Assembly: GCA_907163375.1 (NCBI GenBank)
Contig: CAJQUW010008688.1
Span: 5,001 to 69,000 of the forward strand
DNA: 64,000 bases
Origin: Prostheceraeus crozeri
Taxonomy: Eukaryota > Platyhelminthes > Polycladida > Euryleptidae
Direction of reading: 5' to 3'
Position numbers and translations under genes: made by a program. The notes under the pieces were generated by a model that worked only from the letters and a program-made list of their open reading frames with translations, had not been told where the DNA came from and did no database searches. Positions 38,653 to 48,486 of this stretch are shown one piece after another; positions within the stretch are counted from its first letter, which is position 1, and each line of letters opens with the position of its first letter.

Positions 38653-38835
38653 ATGCCGAGGAAGTACACACGAAAGACAAATAAAGGACAGATACCAAGA
38701 GACGTGATGAATGAAGCAGTACAAAATGTGACTGATGGTGTCCCTTTACGAGAATGCGCTAGGAAGTTTGGCATCCCACGTACAACCCTACGCAACAATA
38801 TTCGAAAAGCTTCTGCCAGGAGAGCAGATGGAAAG
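38653..38835 (+). pseudogene. Pogo-like transposase, psq DNA-binding domain
   Basis: Starts MPRKYTRKTNKGQIPRDVMN and continues with VPLRECARKFGIPRTTLRNN, a Pipsqueak-type helix-turn-helix found at the N-terminus of pogo/Tigger-like transposases and proteins derived from them. A CATTTTTCAG acceptor lies ten bases before the ATG, so it may be a second exon. The frame is interrupted near 38836 by the LINE. Confidence 0.82.
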
Positions 38836-41783
38836 GAGGTAGTGCTCGTTGGCTGGGATCGTCAGGTTCACGGTTCAAGTTCTTCTGGCAAGGTTGCTCG
38901 GGTGGTACGTCGGGAGTTGGAGTGCTCGTTGCAGAGAAGTTTGCCGAGCAAGTCGTAAGCGTGAAGAGAGTCAACGAGAGGATTCTAGTGGTTAAGCTGG
39001 TGATGGGTCATCGCATCGCCAATGTCATCTCAGCCTATGCGCCACAATCTGGAAGGAGTATTGCCGAGAAACTGCAGTTCTGGGACCTGATGCATGAAAC
39101 TGTTAGTGACATACATTCTTCTTGGAGGAGACTTAAATGGACATGTGGGAAGCACCGCTGATGGTTTCGATGGCGTCCATGGAGGATTTGGGTATGGTGT
39201 GAGAAACACAGAAGGAGAGAGCATTCTGGAGTTCGGAAGTGCGACTCAAATGGTGGTGTGCAACACATTCTACAAGAAGTCTACTAATCATCTAATTACG
39301 TATGCCTCAGGAAATGCTTGCAGCCAGATAGATTATGTGATGTTGAGGAAGGAGGATCGGAAGACCGTAAAAGATGTGAAGGTGATTGCAAGTGAAGAAT
39401 GTGTGTCTCAGCACCGTCTTGTCGTAGCCGACATCGAAATGAGAACAAGAGTGAAGTTGAAGAGGAAGTTTGTGCCAAAACTGAAGGTTTGGGAACTGAC
39501 GAAGCCAGAGATCGGTGCCGCTTTCCTAGAGCTGGTCAGCAAGAGAGAACGCGAGGTCACTGATGCGTCCGGTGTGGAGATGAAATGGAAGGGCATGAAG
39601 CAAGTTTGGCTCCAAACAGCTGATGGAGTGTGTGGGCGCACGAAAGGGCCAGCGAGGCACAAGGAGACATGGTGGTGGTGCGATGAAGTAGCACATGCGG
39701 TGGAGTTGAAGCGCAGTCTGTGGTTGAAATGGAAAAAGTCGGGCACCAACGAAGATCTTGAAGCCTACCGGACAGCGAAGCGGAGTGCACGCAGAATGGT
39801 GTGGAACGCACAGGAGGAAAAGCGTAAAGAGCTGGCACAGCAAATGACGAACGAGAAGGGGAAGAAGACATTCTTCAAAGTTGCAAAGAAAAAAGCGAGG
39901 GAAAGTAGAGATGTGATCGGCCCAACATGCATGAAAAATGAGCACGGAGACATAGTTGCGACGAAAGAAGAGGTGATGACAGTTTGGAAGCAGCATATGG
40001 AAAGGTTGATGAACATCGAGAATGATTGGGATGGCGTTGCAGAAAGTGACCCCGTTCAAGGACCGTGTTGTCGGCTTGAAATTTCAGAGTTCGAAAGTGC
40101 TTTGAAAGAGTCATCTCTGGGCAAAGCGGCTGGTCCTTCTGGTGTGACAGTGGAGATGATGACGGCATGTGGAGCCCTCTCTTCGAAGTGGCTAGCCAGT
40201 TTGTGCAATGCAATTCTTGAGGAAGGTCAAATTCCAGCTGACTGGAAGATGAGTATGCTGATACCAATCTTCAAAGGAAAGGGCGATCCCCTCTGTTGTG
40301 GGTCGTATAGAGGGATAAAGATAACAGAACATGCATTGAAAATATACGAACGAGTGTTGGAGAGGCGGATCAGAGCGCAGGTTGATATCGACTCGATGCA
40401 GTTTGGATTCATGCCCGGGAAGGGAACTACTGATGCGATTTTTATCGTTAGGCAGCTCCAGGAGAAGTGTTTGGCGAGGAAGTCCGATTTGTATCTCTCC
40501 TTTGTTGACCTAGAGAAGGCATTCGACCGGGTGCCAAGGAAGATTGTGATGTGGTCTCTCCGAAGATCTGGAGTTGAAGAATGGCTAGTGAAGGCTGTGA
40601 TGGCTCTGTATACAGATGCGAGGACATCAGTGGCGTTCGGTGGAGGCGGGAGCGACAGCTTTGAGGTGACCGTGGGAGTGCACCAGGGTTCCGCCCTTAG
40701 CCCTCTGCTTTTCGCTATTGTCATGGATGCAATCTTGTCGGAAACCAGAGAAGGCTTGCCTTGGGAAGTTCTCTTTGCTGACGACTTGGTGATCATGGCA
40801 AGGAGCGAGGCGGAACTCATGGAGAAAGTTGTGAAGTGGAAGACATGTTTGGAGGCGAAGGGTCTGAAGGTGAACAGCGAAAAGACGAAGATGATGATAT
40901 CTTCAGATGGAGCAGGCAATACAGATCGATCGGGAATCTATCCATGTAGTGTGTGCAACAAAGGAGTTGGTGCAAATTCCATAAGATGCACGGACTGCGG
41001 TAGATGGATACACAAGAGATGTAGTGGCGTGAAAGGACGCATAACATCAGCTACCGCAAGGGGATTTGCATGCAAACGATGTAAAGGTGACATATCATCA
41101 GCAACGAAGATGGGTGACGGAATAGAAGTGGATGTGGCAGGGCAGCGTTACGAAGTGGTGAACAGGTTCTGCTATCTTGGGGACATGTTGGATGGCGGTG
41201 GTGGTGCGGATGCAGCTGTGTCTACGCGCATACGTTGTGGCTGGAAGCGATTCCACGAGCTGTTACCATTCCTGGCTTCAAGAGGGACACCTCTCTGGAT
41301 GAAGGGGAAGGTTTACGAAGCCTGTGTGAGGAGCAGAATGTTGTACGGCAGTGAGACATGGGCCATGAAGACAGAAAACAAAATGAAGATGGTAAGAGCC
41401 GAAAGAAGAATGGTCAGGTGGCTTTGTGGTGTTTCCCTTCGAGATCGAATCTCCAGCGAAGAGCTCCTCCAAAGGCTTGACTTGGTTGGAGTAGAAGAAG
41501 CCATGAGAAGAAGGCGACTGCGATGGTATGGCCATGTAGTTCGGAAGCCAGATGAAGATTGGGTAAAGAAGGTGTGGAAGATCGAAATACCAGGACGGAA
41601 GATCAGAGGTCGACCTCGTACCACCTGGGAAGAAACTGTTCGTGGGGATTGCAGGAGATTGGGTCTCTGCGAGGATCTCTGCAAGGATCGTGGAAGATGG
41701 AGAACTGCCATCAGAGGAAACCGTCCAACCCAGCCAACGGCGGAAAAAAGGACGTTAAACGTATGATGATGATGATGATGATG
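38836..41783 (+). mobile_element. 5'-truncated LINE with (GAT)n-type tail
   Basis: Starts within the apurinic-like endonuclease domain (SGSRFKFFWQGC) and ends after GGACGTTAAACG in a (ATG/GAT)n run at 41763-41783. It is inserted in the psq-domain gene of the pogo-like element. The first part of the endonuclease is missing, which is typical of incomplete target-primed reverse transcription. Clear target duplications could not be assigned. Confidence 0.85.
39094..41766 (+). CDS. LINE endonuclease (C-part)/reverse transcriptase with PHD-like finger
   Basis: Long frame of 890 codons. The endonuclease C-part includes LLGGDLNGHVG and CSQIDYVMLR. RT motif A is SFVDLEKAFDRVPRK, motif B GVHQGSALSPLLFA and motif C LFADDLVIMARSEAEL (FADD). 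After the RT, at about residues 616-660, a Cys/His finger lies (CSVCNKGVGANSIRCTDCGR, then WIHKRC). The C-terminal domain ends with RRLRWYGHVVRKPDEDW and GRPRTTWEE. One frameshift near 39115 separates it from the upstream endonuclease piece (38841-39110), so the annotated ATG at 39094 is not the native start. Otherwise open, hence fairly young. Confidence 0.88.
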   Translation: MKLLVTYILLGGDLNGHVGSTADGFDGVHGGFGYGVRNTEGESILEFGSATQMVVCNTFYKKSTNHLITYASGNACSQIDYVMLRKEDRKTVKDVKVIASEECVSQHRLVVADIEMRTRVKLKRKFVPKLKVWELTKPEIGAAFLELVSKREREVTDASGVEMKWKGMKQVWLQTADGVCGRTKGPARHKETWWWCDEVAHAVELKRSLWLKWKKSGTNEDLEAYRTAKRSARRMVWNAQEEKRKELAQQMTNEKGKKTFFKVAKKKARESRDVIGPTCMKNEHGDIVATKEEVMTVWKQHMERLMNIENDWDGVAESDPVQGPCCRLEISEFESALKESSLGKAAGPSGVTVEMMTACGALSSKWLASLCNAILEEGQIPADWKMSMLIPIFKGKGDPLCCGSYRGIKITEHALKIYERVLERRIRAQVDIDSMQFGFMPGKGTTDAIFIVRQLQEKCLARKSDLYLSFVDLEKAFDRVPRKIVMWSLRRSGVEEWLVKAVMALYTDARTSVAFGGGGSDSFEVTVGVHQGSALSPLLFAIVMDAILSETREGLPWEVLFADDLVIMARSEAELMEKVVKWKTCLEAKGLKVNSEKTKMMISSDGAGNTDRSGIYPCSVCNKGVGANSIRCTDCGRWIHKRCSGVKGRITSATARGFACKRCKGDISSATKMGDGIEVDVAGQRYEVVNRFCYLGDMLDGGGGADAAVSTRIRCGWKRFHELLPFLASRGTPLWMKGKVYEACVRSRMLYGSETWAMKTENKMKMVRAERRMVRWLCGVSLRDRISSEELLQRLDLVGVEEAMRRRRLRWYGHVVRKPDEDWVKKVWKIEIPGRKIRGRPRTTWEETVRGDCRRLGLCEDLCKDRGRWRTAIRGNRPTQPTAEKRTLNV

Positions 41784-41796
41784 AATCATTAGAAAA

Positions 41797-42027
41797 TTGT
41801 TTAATTCAGCTTTTAACGTCGACATTGATGACTTCGAGATTGAATTTCTTCGTAAAAGCGAGAAGCATGGTGGCTTTGTAAAACCTCAAGTAAAGGATAT
41901 TGCAAACATTCCCTTTTCGGATGTTGTTTCAAAATTGACAAGATCTCAAAAATCCTTCGGAACTACAAGAACAAAGCTGGACATCTACTGTTTTCAAGAA
42001 GATTTTAGCGGATTGTTAGTTAGGTAG
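41797..42027 (+). pseudogene. Pogo-like transposase, C-terminal tail
   Basis: After the LINE, a frame ending in DDFEIEFLRKSEKHGGFVKP, then DIANIPFSDVVSKL, matches the C-terminal tail layout of pogo/Tigger-like proteins, where a short hydrophobic segment follows the DDE domain. The DDE catalytic region itself is not found between this piece and the psq domain. The element had therefore probably lost its core by deletion as well as by the LINE insertion. Confidence 0.6.
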
Positions 42028-42879
42028 ACAAGTTTTCTTCAAGTATGTTTTATACGCGTTATTCACATAATTTTGTGATTTTAAGATATGTACATGTAAT
42101 TTCTTAACTGTTAGTTGACTACTACACGGTTGACGTTTCTTGTAATTGATGTCCCTTATTTCTATAGCAATCATGAAGAGTCCGCGTGAATTTCACGTTT
42201 CTATTTTGTGGTCCTATCAGATTATTTTGTAAAACAAAAGCAAATTATATCAAAAACTTGTTTTGTTTCACACAACGTGTGTCACTATGGATGAGCCGCG
42301 TACCTCCATCGCATGTGTATCTAAACCAATGTTTCTCAAAGGGGTCCACTTGGACCACTAGGGGAGGAATTTAAACAGTGAGGGGAGGATTTATGGTGAG
42401 GGGGGGATTTGGGGAGGATTGAAACTACCTGAAATATCGTAGATAAAGTGCTACTAAATTTTCAGAACTCGGTTTAAAATAATGTATACATATGTGTACA
42501 ACACATAAAGTATGATGCTTTCCCTCCTACACGCGCGTACAATCGGGTGTGCGCTAGAGACACACGTTAGGCCAGTCTAGCTGCTTTGTTAGACTCTACC
42601 ATAGAAATGAATTCTTGTTACTATGCCGCCAACCGCTCATGCACAGGAATTTATTTCTATGGACTCTACCAAGTGCGTGCTGTTCTCTCGCCTATATTTG
42701 GTGCGCGACACACCTGCTTTCGTGTGTCACGTACACACACAGTCACTGTTCTCTTATGCGTCGAGAACAATTCTGATTGGCCCAAGAACTAACTGTTCTT
42801 TTCCTACTGCTTCCGATGCTGTTCTTATCCTACTGCGTCCGATTGCAGTTAACGCACGATAAGCCAATGCGTTTGTTAA

Positions 42880-45432
42880 CCCATTTACGTCCACGGTCGT
42901 CATTTGACGACAAATCTTTAAATACATATGTGATTGTATTAAACAAATATATGCATTTATATAATGAATTTCTAGTGACTTTATAAGCCATTTGATATAT
43001 TCTAGGGATCAAGATTGTTTTACTTTTAAATTATTCAATATACAAAGAACTTAAAATCGTCATAAATTCACAATTATATATTACATTAACATATTGATTC
43101 ATGATCTTTGTAATACATTTTATATAAATACAAAACTGGAAATGTGTAACGAAAATACATCAAATGAATGAATTATGAGCTCATATTTAGCTCAACTCAA
43201 CCTTTGTTAGTTACAGAAGCTGATAATTGTAGTTGTCGTCATTTGACGACCGTGGCCTTATTCGATATCACGTGCATTTTCATAAAATTAATTTTTCTTC
43301 ACACAATTTTTGCAGCTTCTATATACATGTAGCTAAGGATGAATCGTATCTTGTAAAATTCATTCTGTCGACACGCCACCGTCATGTATCTATCTCATCT
43401 GTGATTCGTTTCACTGTTTTGACTGTGTGTTTTGTCTGGGAATTCCGTCTCTCCATGCAAGCGCTGAATCATCGATCGACCAAGGTAGACGGTCTCAACG
43501 CATGACACCACTCGCCTACTCAAGTGTTAGCGTGCGCTGTCTATTTCTCTCTCGTCTGTGATATTCACAATTCGTATAGTTAGCGAATATTGCCTGTAGA
43601 CTATATGCGGAAATACATCTTCGATCTTCAAAACTGTGCATCTAAATTTGTGTGACTGAACTATGAAGAAGGCTATATCTTTGGAACAGGCTGTGGAAAT
43701 GACTACAGAAATTGACGACGACGAATTTGAAGAAACCGATATAGTTGATATAATCGAGCTTCCTCCATAGTGTGTAGATAACGTCAGTGATTTTGAGGCA
43801 ATTGACGATGACGATCTATCTCCAGAACATCAAGCTCTTCGTTGGATCATGTCCAAGAGAAACTCTTTATTGGAGCACTGATGAAAACTTTGATTGTGCC
43901 ATTGTCAGAAACTCCATGTCAAAAAATCGCTATAAGGAGATAAAGAAATACTTACATTTCAATGACAACAGCAATATTCCAGATGGATGTGATGATCGGT
44001 GCTACAAAATCCGTCCTTTGGTAGATTTATTCAACAGAAACTATCAACCATTCGGATATTTTGGATGTCAGTTTTCTGTTGATGAAAAGATAGTGGAATA
44101 TTTCGGTAGACATACTATGAAGCAATTCATCTTAGGTAAACCCACACGGTTTGGGTTTAAGGAGTGGGCCTTATGTGATGCTTCAGGATATACATACAGA
44201 TTTGAAATATACCAAGGTAGAGAAGCAATGGCGAAACAAAAGTATATGGACTGGAATCTCGGAGCAAAGGTAGTATTGAGTATGACTGAATCATGTCCTG
44301 CAGGTAGCTAAGTGTACTTTGATAATTTCTTCACGAACCTGTCTCTCATGCAGGAATTATCTAAACGAAAATTAGATGCCACTGGGACCGTGCGAATGAA
44401 TCGAATATCAAACTGCCCATTGACACCAAAACATGAATAGAAAAAGAAAGAAAAAGGTAACATGGAAGCTGCAGTGGATCAGAAAAGTGGTATAATTGCT
44501 GTAGGTTGGAAAGATAACAACGTTGTTACTGTGTTATCAAATTATTTTGGAACAGTTCCAACAACGGTGGTGAAACGGCGAATCAAAGGTATGATAACAA
44601 CCGTTCAAATGCCACAAGTTTTGAGGAAATATAACAATGGAATGTCTGGTGTCGATCTATCAGACTGAAAGACTCAACGATACAGAATTTCCATAAAGGG
44701 GAAGAAATGGTACTTCTGTCGCTTTTCACACATGTTGGATGTTGCTGTAGTTAATTCACATGAATTATATAAACTCATCAATCCAAACGACAGCAAAATG
44801 GATTTACTGGCTTTCAGAATCTCCATTACTTCATCTCTTTTGCAAGGCCAGGGTTCAATTCAACCTATCAAATTTCCAGGGATGAAGGGCAATAAATTCC
44901 CTAAAATAACCGCATCCTAAACAAACGTTCTCCATACCATCCACAGAACTACAAATGGTAAGCAAAGAAGATGTGCTGTGTGCTGTAAAACCGTTCGCAA
45001 AGAATGTTTGCAGTGTGACAAAGGTCTTCATATTGAGTGCTTTTCAACATGGCACAAAAAGTAAGCTTACTTGTCTTCTAAAAGTAACATGTCTTCTATG
45101 GTTTGCGAATTTGAATTAAATACATATATGTGTGAAATATCCATTGTTTTTGTATTTTATAAAATAATTGCAATAAGAATTCTTGACAATTAAGTAATGA
45201 TAAAAGTAGAGTACAACATAATAAAAAAATTGATGTCAATTGAAAGCTTCTAAATTTTGTGTCTTGATATCGAAAGCGTCCACGGTCGTCATTTGACGAC
45301 AATCAATTTATAGGGGTTTCACTGAGAGAATAGAAATAAATCGGTGTTTATATGATAAGAAGAAGCCATTAGTCATATTCCGACCATTTATTGAAAAAAA
45401 TACTATATACTTCGCCTCCGGACTTTAATGGG
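42880..45432 (+). mobile_element. piggyBac-1 inside the hAT element
   Basis: TTAA copies lie at 42876-42879 and 45433-45436. The ends read CCCATTTACGTCC on the left and CCCATTAAAGTCC on the right (reverse complement). Total length is 2553 bp, the standard piggyBac size. The palindrome GTCGTCATTTGACGAC lies at the left end, inverted near 43236, and again near 45285, about 150 bases from the right end. It contains a decayed transposase. Confidence 0.93.
43663..45064 (+). pseudogene. piggyBac-1 transposase, decayed
   Basis: Begins MKKAISLEQAVEMTTEIDDD. The family landmarks are SMSKNRYKEIKKYLHF, QFSVDEKIVEYFGRHTM (first Asp), VYFDNFFTNLSLMQ (second), GMSGVDLSD (third), and a C-terminal Cys-rich domain (CAVCCKTVRKECLQCDKGLH). 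In-frame stops occur near 43768, 44309, 44437, 44666 and 44918, and there is a frame change near 43850. The three aspartates remain but the protein cannot be made. It is more damaged than the hAT transposase that encloses it. Confidence 0.9.
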
Positions 45433-45521
45433 TTAATTAGATCCTTCCGCACATAGAGTTCGCATTTCTTCAGTCAATTTGAGACAAAAACTGAGCCAGT
45501 TTATGTTGTGATTTCTTTACA

Positions 45522-47333
45522 ATGCCAAAACGCAAGGATGTAGATCAATTGTCATCAGACAGTAAAAGGAAAGTTCGCCAATATTCCACGGACTACTTGA
45601 AATTTGGATTTATCAGTGATGTTTCTGACCAAACAAGACCGTACTGTTTGTTGTGCTACAGATCATTTTGCAATGACTCAATGTGGCCAGTGAAGCTCGA
45701 TGAACATATTACAAAAGTTCATCCCGAGCACCGGAACAAGCCCCTCGATTATTTTAAACGCCTCCGGGATAAATCGTTAAAATCAAAAGAGCAGAAACTA
45801 GAATTGCTGTTTAAATCTGCAACCAATTTAACTGACCGCGGCCTCCAAGCAAGTTACGAACTCAGTTATCTCCTCGGAAAGCAAGGCCGACCCCACACTG
45901 AACTGCTGAAGCCGGCCTTCGAAATCTTCCTGCGTACGATGCAGGAGAGTAAACAGGCCCAACGGGAACTTGCTGCGTTGCCTCTTAGCAATGATACCGT
46001 TCGACGTCGGATTGATGAAATCGCGGATCATCTTCAGTCGAAATTGGTGAAAGTCCTTCAAAAAAACAAATTCTCTCTCGCCCTCGACGAAACAACGGTG
46101 CGAGACAGTGAGTGCCTTCTACTTGCTTACGCCAGGTTCCAACTCAACTCAACGTTTGTGGAGGAGATGCTGTTTTGTGAATCATTAAAAACCACTTCTA
46201 CCGCCGGGGATATTTATAGTGTTGTAACCTTTCTGGATTCTAATGAAATTCCAATCTCAAACATCGTTTCCACTGCTGCCGATGGTGCTCCCACCATGAT
46301 GGGACGTAGGAATGGTGTGTTGAAACTTCTCAAAGATGATTACCCTGAGATGATCACCGTGCACTGTGTTCTTCACAGAGAGAATTTGGCGGCGCAGGGC
46401 CTAACTCCGGAGCTCAACGATGTGATGAAAAAGTGCATAAAAGTGATCAACTTCATCAAATCTCATCCGAAAACTGAGAGACTCTTGAAGGTTTTCTGTG
46501 AAGAAATGAACGAGGATTATGTGCGTCTTCTTCTTCACACACAAGTGAGGTGGCTATCCAAAGGGAAGTGTCTCGAGAGATTTGTGGTGTTATACGACAC
46601 AATTGTAGAATTCGGTGCTGATCGCGAACTTTTTCAGTTTCTTGAATCTGAAGAAACAAGATATCTCATCTGCTATATGGCTGACATTTTCGGCAAGCTG
46701 AATGTTTTGAATAAAGACCTTCAAGGATCAAATAAGACGATGATGGACAGTAAGACCAAGATCTGTGGATTTATTTCAAAGTTGGCATTTTGGAGGTCTC
46801 AGATCTCTCGTGGTAATTTTTCTCAGTTTGCTCATTTGAGTCAATGCCAAGTTTCAGATAACGCAGTGGAAATCATCAATCGCCATCTCTCTGCACTCTC
46901 AGACGACTTAAACTCCAGATTCACGGATTTAAAATCAATGAAATTTCCTTCCTGGATCGCTCAGCCTTTCTTATTTGACACTGACAGTGATGATATCCAA
47001 ATGATGGACCCTGACCAAGTAGACGAGCTACTGGAATTTAGAAACGATGTCAGTATGAAGGCCATTCATTCAGCAAAAGGTCAGATAATGTGGTTGGACA
47101 CAGACATGAATGAAAAATATCCAAAGTTGGCCACTGAGGCACAGCAGACTCTTCTACCCTTCCCAACGACTTATATAGTTAAGTGTGCTTTTAGCGCTGT
47201 CGCTGATTTGTTGACGAAAAAGAGAGGTGGTCTGGATATTTCTGTTCGAGGAGATCTTCGTGTAAAGTTGACCAGTTTTTCTCCAGATATTTCGGCTTTA
47301 GTGTCCAAGCACCAGGCTCATGGTTCTCACTAG
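45522..47333 (+). CDS. hAT (Buster/ZBED5-like) transposase, open frame
   Basis: Open frame of 603 residues from MPKRKDVDQLSSDSKRKVRQ to HQAHGSH, with no stop. A zinc finger of BED type is near residues 40-65 (CLLCYRSF then HITKVHPEH). SLALDETTVRDSE gives the first catalytic Asp, and STAADGAPTMMGRRNG the second with the usual CxxH-like segment after it (HCVLHREN). The C-terminal dimerisation domain includes CAFSAVADLLTKKR. The residue where a catalytic Glu would be expected, just before that segment, is Lys-Cys (IVKCAFS). The protein is structurally complete but may be catalytically dead, or the alignment may be off by a few residues. Confidence 0.92.
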   Translation: MPKRKDVDQLSSDSKRKVRQYSTDYLKFGFISDVSDQTRPYCLLCYRSFCNDSMWPVKLDEHITKVHPEHRNKPLDYFKRLRDKSLKSKEQKLELLFKSATNLTDRGLQASYELSYLLGKQGRPHTELLKPAFEIFLRTMQESKQAQRELAALPLSNDTVRRRIDEIADHLQSKLVKVLQKNKFSLALDETTVRDSECLLLAYARFQLNSTFVEEMLFCESLKTTSTAGDIYSVVTFLDSNEIPISNIVSTAADGAPTMMGRRNGVLKLLKDDYPEMITVHCVLHRENLAAQGLTPELNDVMKKCIKVINFIKSHPKTERLLKVFCEEMNEDYVRLLLHTQVRWLSKGKCLERFVVLYDTIVEFGADRELFQFLESEETRYLICYMADIFGKLNVLNKDLQGSNKTMMDSKTKICGFISKLAFWRSQISRGNFSQFAHLSQCQVSDNAVEIINRHLSALSDDLNSRFTDLKSMKFPSWIAQPFLFDTDSDDIQMMDPDQVDELLEFRNDVSMKAIHSAKGQIMWLDTDMNEKYPKLATEAQQTLLPFPTTYIVKCAFSAVADLLTKKRGGLDISVRGDLRVKLTSFSPDISALVSKHQAHGSH

Positions 47334-47925
47334 TCCTGATTTCTTGGTCTCCTGGTAAGATAATTAACTATTTTGGTTTGTTGTTCTGGTTTTCTTAATT
47401 GTATGATGATGGATCAAATGGATTTACAGTGTTATGGTTTATGTCATGAACTTTATGATAAAAAGTCGTAGTTTTTTTTAATTTTTGTGATGGGGAGGAT
47501 GTGAGAAAATCTGAAGGCCTAGGGGAGGATTTTTATGAAGACTTTGAGAAACACTGATCTAAACATTTAAGGTCTCTACAAGGCAACCTAATCACTTCAT
47601 AGACAGACATAGAAGTTCAGAGAGTTCTTATAGATAAAATATATTTGGATGGACCATTTCTCCTGCGCGGTCTATTTCTCCTTACTATGATGGTCCATTT
47701 CTCCCAACCGTATGACCATTTCTCCCGACTTAGCAATACTTCATTAAAAAGGGTGTGGCAAGAAAACTTTTTGAAATCTGCTCACTTAAATCATACCTCT
47801 ATTTAAATGATACCTCAGAGAATTCTCACACAAAATTTGAAGTACATATCTAAAAAAACTCTGGTACATAGAGACAGAAGAGTGAAAATTTGAAATGCTG
47901 GGCCATTTCTCACTTCTCTCCCCTA

Positions 47926-48486
47926 TCCTAGTTGTCATCTACCTCAACCATTTATGTGCGATGAACTCCTGTGTGCTGGACGTTTTTTGTAGTCAGCATA
48001 AATGCACTTGTAGTATTACACGTAGATAGCGAAGAAGAATAACCCCTTTTGTATGCCCACAGAAGTCGTTTTCTCTCTATGTATCCCCGTGTGTGACCTA
48101 TAGGTCTACATACACAACATCAGCAATCACATGATATCATACCGGTAGACCTACCAAGTAGTAATGTAATACATTACATGTAAGCCTCCAATTAGATCGG
48201 CCTGTATTATGACAAACTTTTTCACAGTGTACTGTACATGTAGTCCTTTTGTAGTCTAGGCCGGTACACGTACAGTACATGGTACATGGTACACAGTACT
48301 ACGGTACATGGCATCGATGTGTGCTACCTTCTATAATAACATGAACGTTTATGTAGGCCCTTCATTCAGCTCATTTGACTTGCACATACAGCTTTACATG
48401 TACAATATAGGCTTGCTGATTACTCTTTTATGATGCCTAATGAGCCAATACTATGTAGTTCTTACGATGCTTCTTTTATTTTGCAG
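47926..48486 (+). other. Presumed intron remnant of piggyBac-2
   Basis: Lies between the right end of the pogo-like element and the TTTTGCAG acceptor of the piggyBac-2 transposase. It is rich in TACATGTA/GGTACA short repeats and contains no coding frame. Confidence 0.45.

Larger units (their letters stand above)
42327..47556 (+). mobile_element. Buster-like hAT element with 8-bp duplication ATCTAAAC
   Basis: Perfect ATCTAAAC copies lie at 42319-42326 and 47557-47564. The ends read CAATGTTTCTCAAAG on the left and CAGTGTTTCTCAAAG on the right (reverse complement). The duplication fits nnnTAnnn, the published preference of the Buster branch of hAT. GGGGAGGAT-rich subterminal stretches occur at both ends. 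It carries one long transposase frame and a nested piggyBac. It is inserted in the pogo-like element to the right of the pogo tail. Confidence 0.93.
37401..47923 (+). mobile_element. Pogo-like (Tc1/mariner group) element, 10.5 kb with nested elements
   Basis: Flanked by TA on both sides (37399-37400 and 47924-47925). The inverted ends match perfectly for 21 bases and begin GGGGAGAGAAGTGAGAAATG. Subterminal GTCCATTTCTCCC motifs repeat at 37795-37850 and 47652-47728. It holds a psq-domain frame at the left and a transposase-tail frame at the right, separated by a LINE; a hAT lies beyond. Without the insertions it would be about 2.3 kb. Confidence 0.88.

Noticed and set aside
39408-41825. Long minus-strand frames opposite the LINE
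   Set aside because: Shadows of the coding strand; no motif and biased composition.
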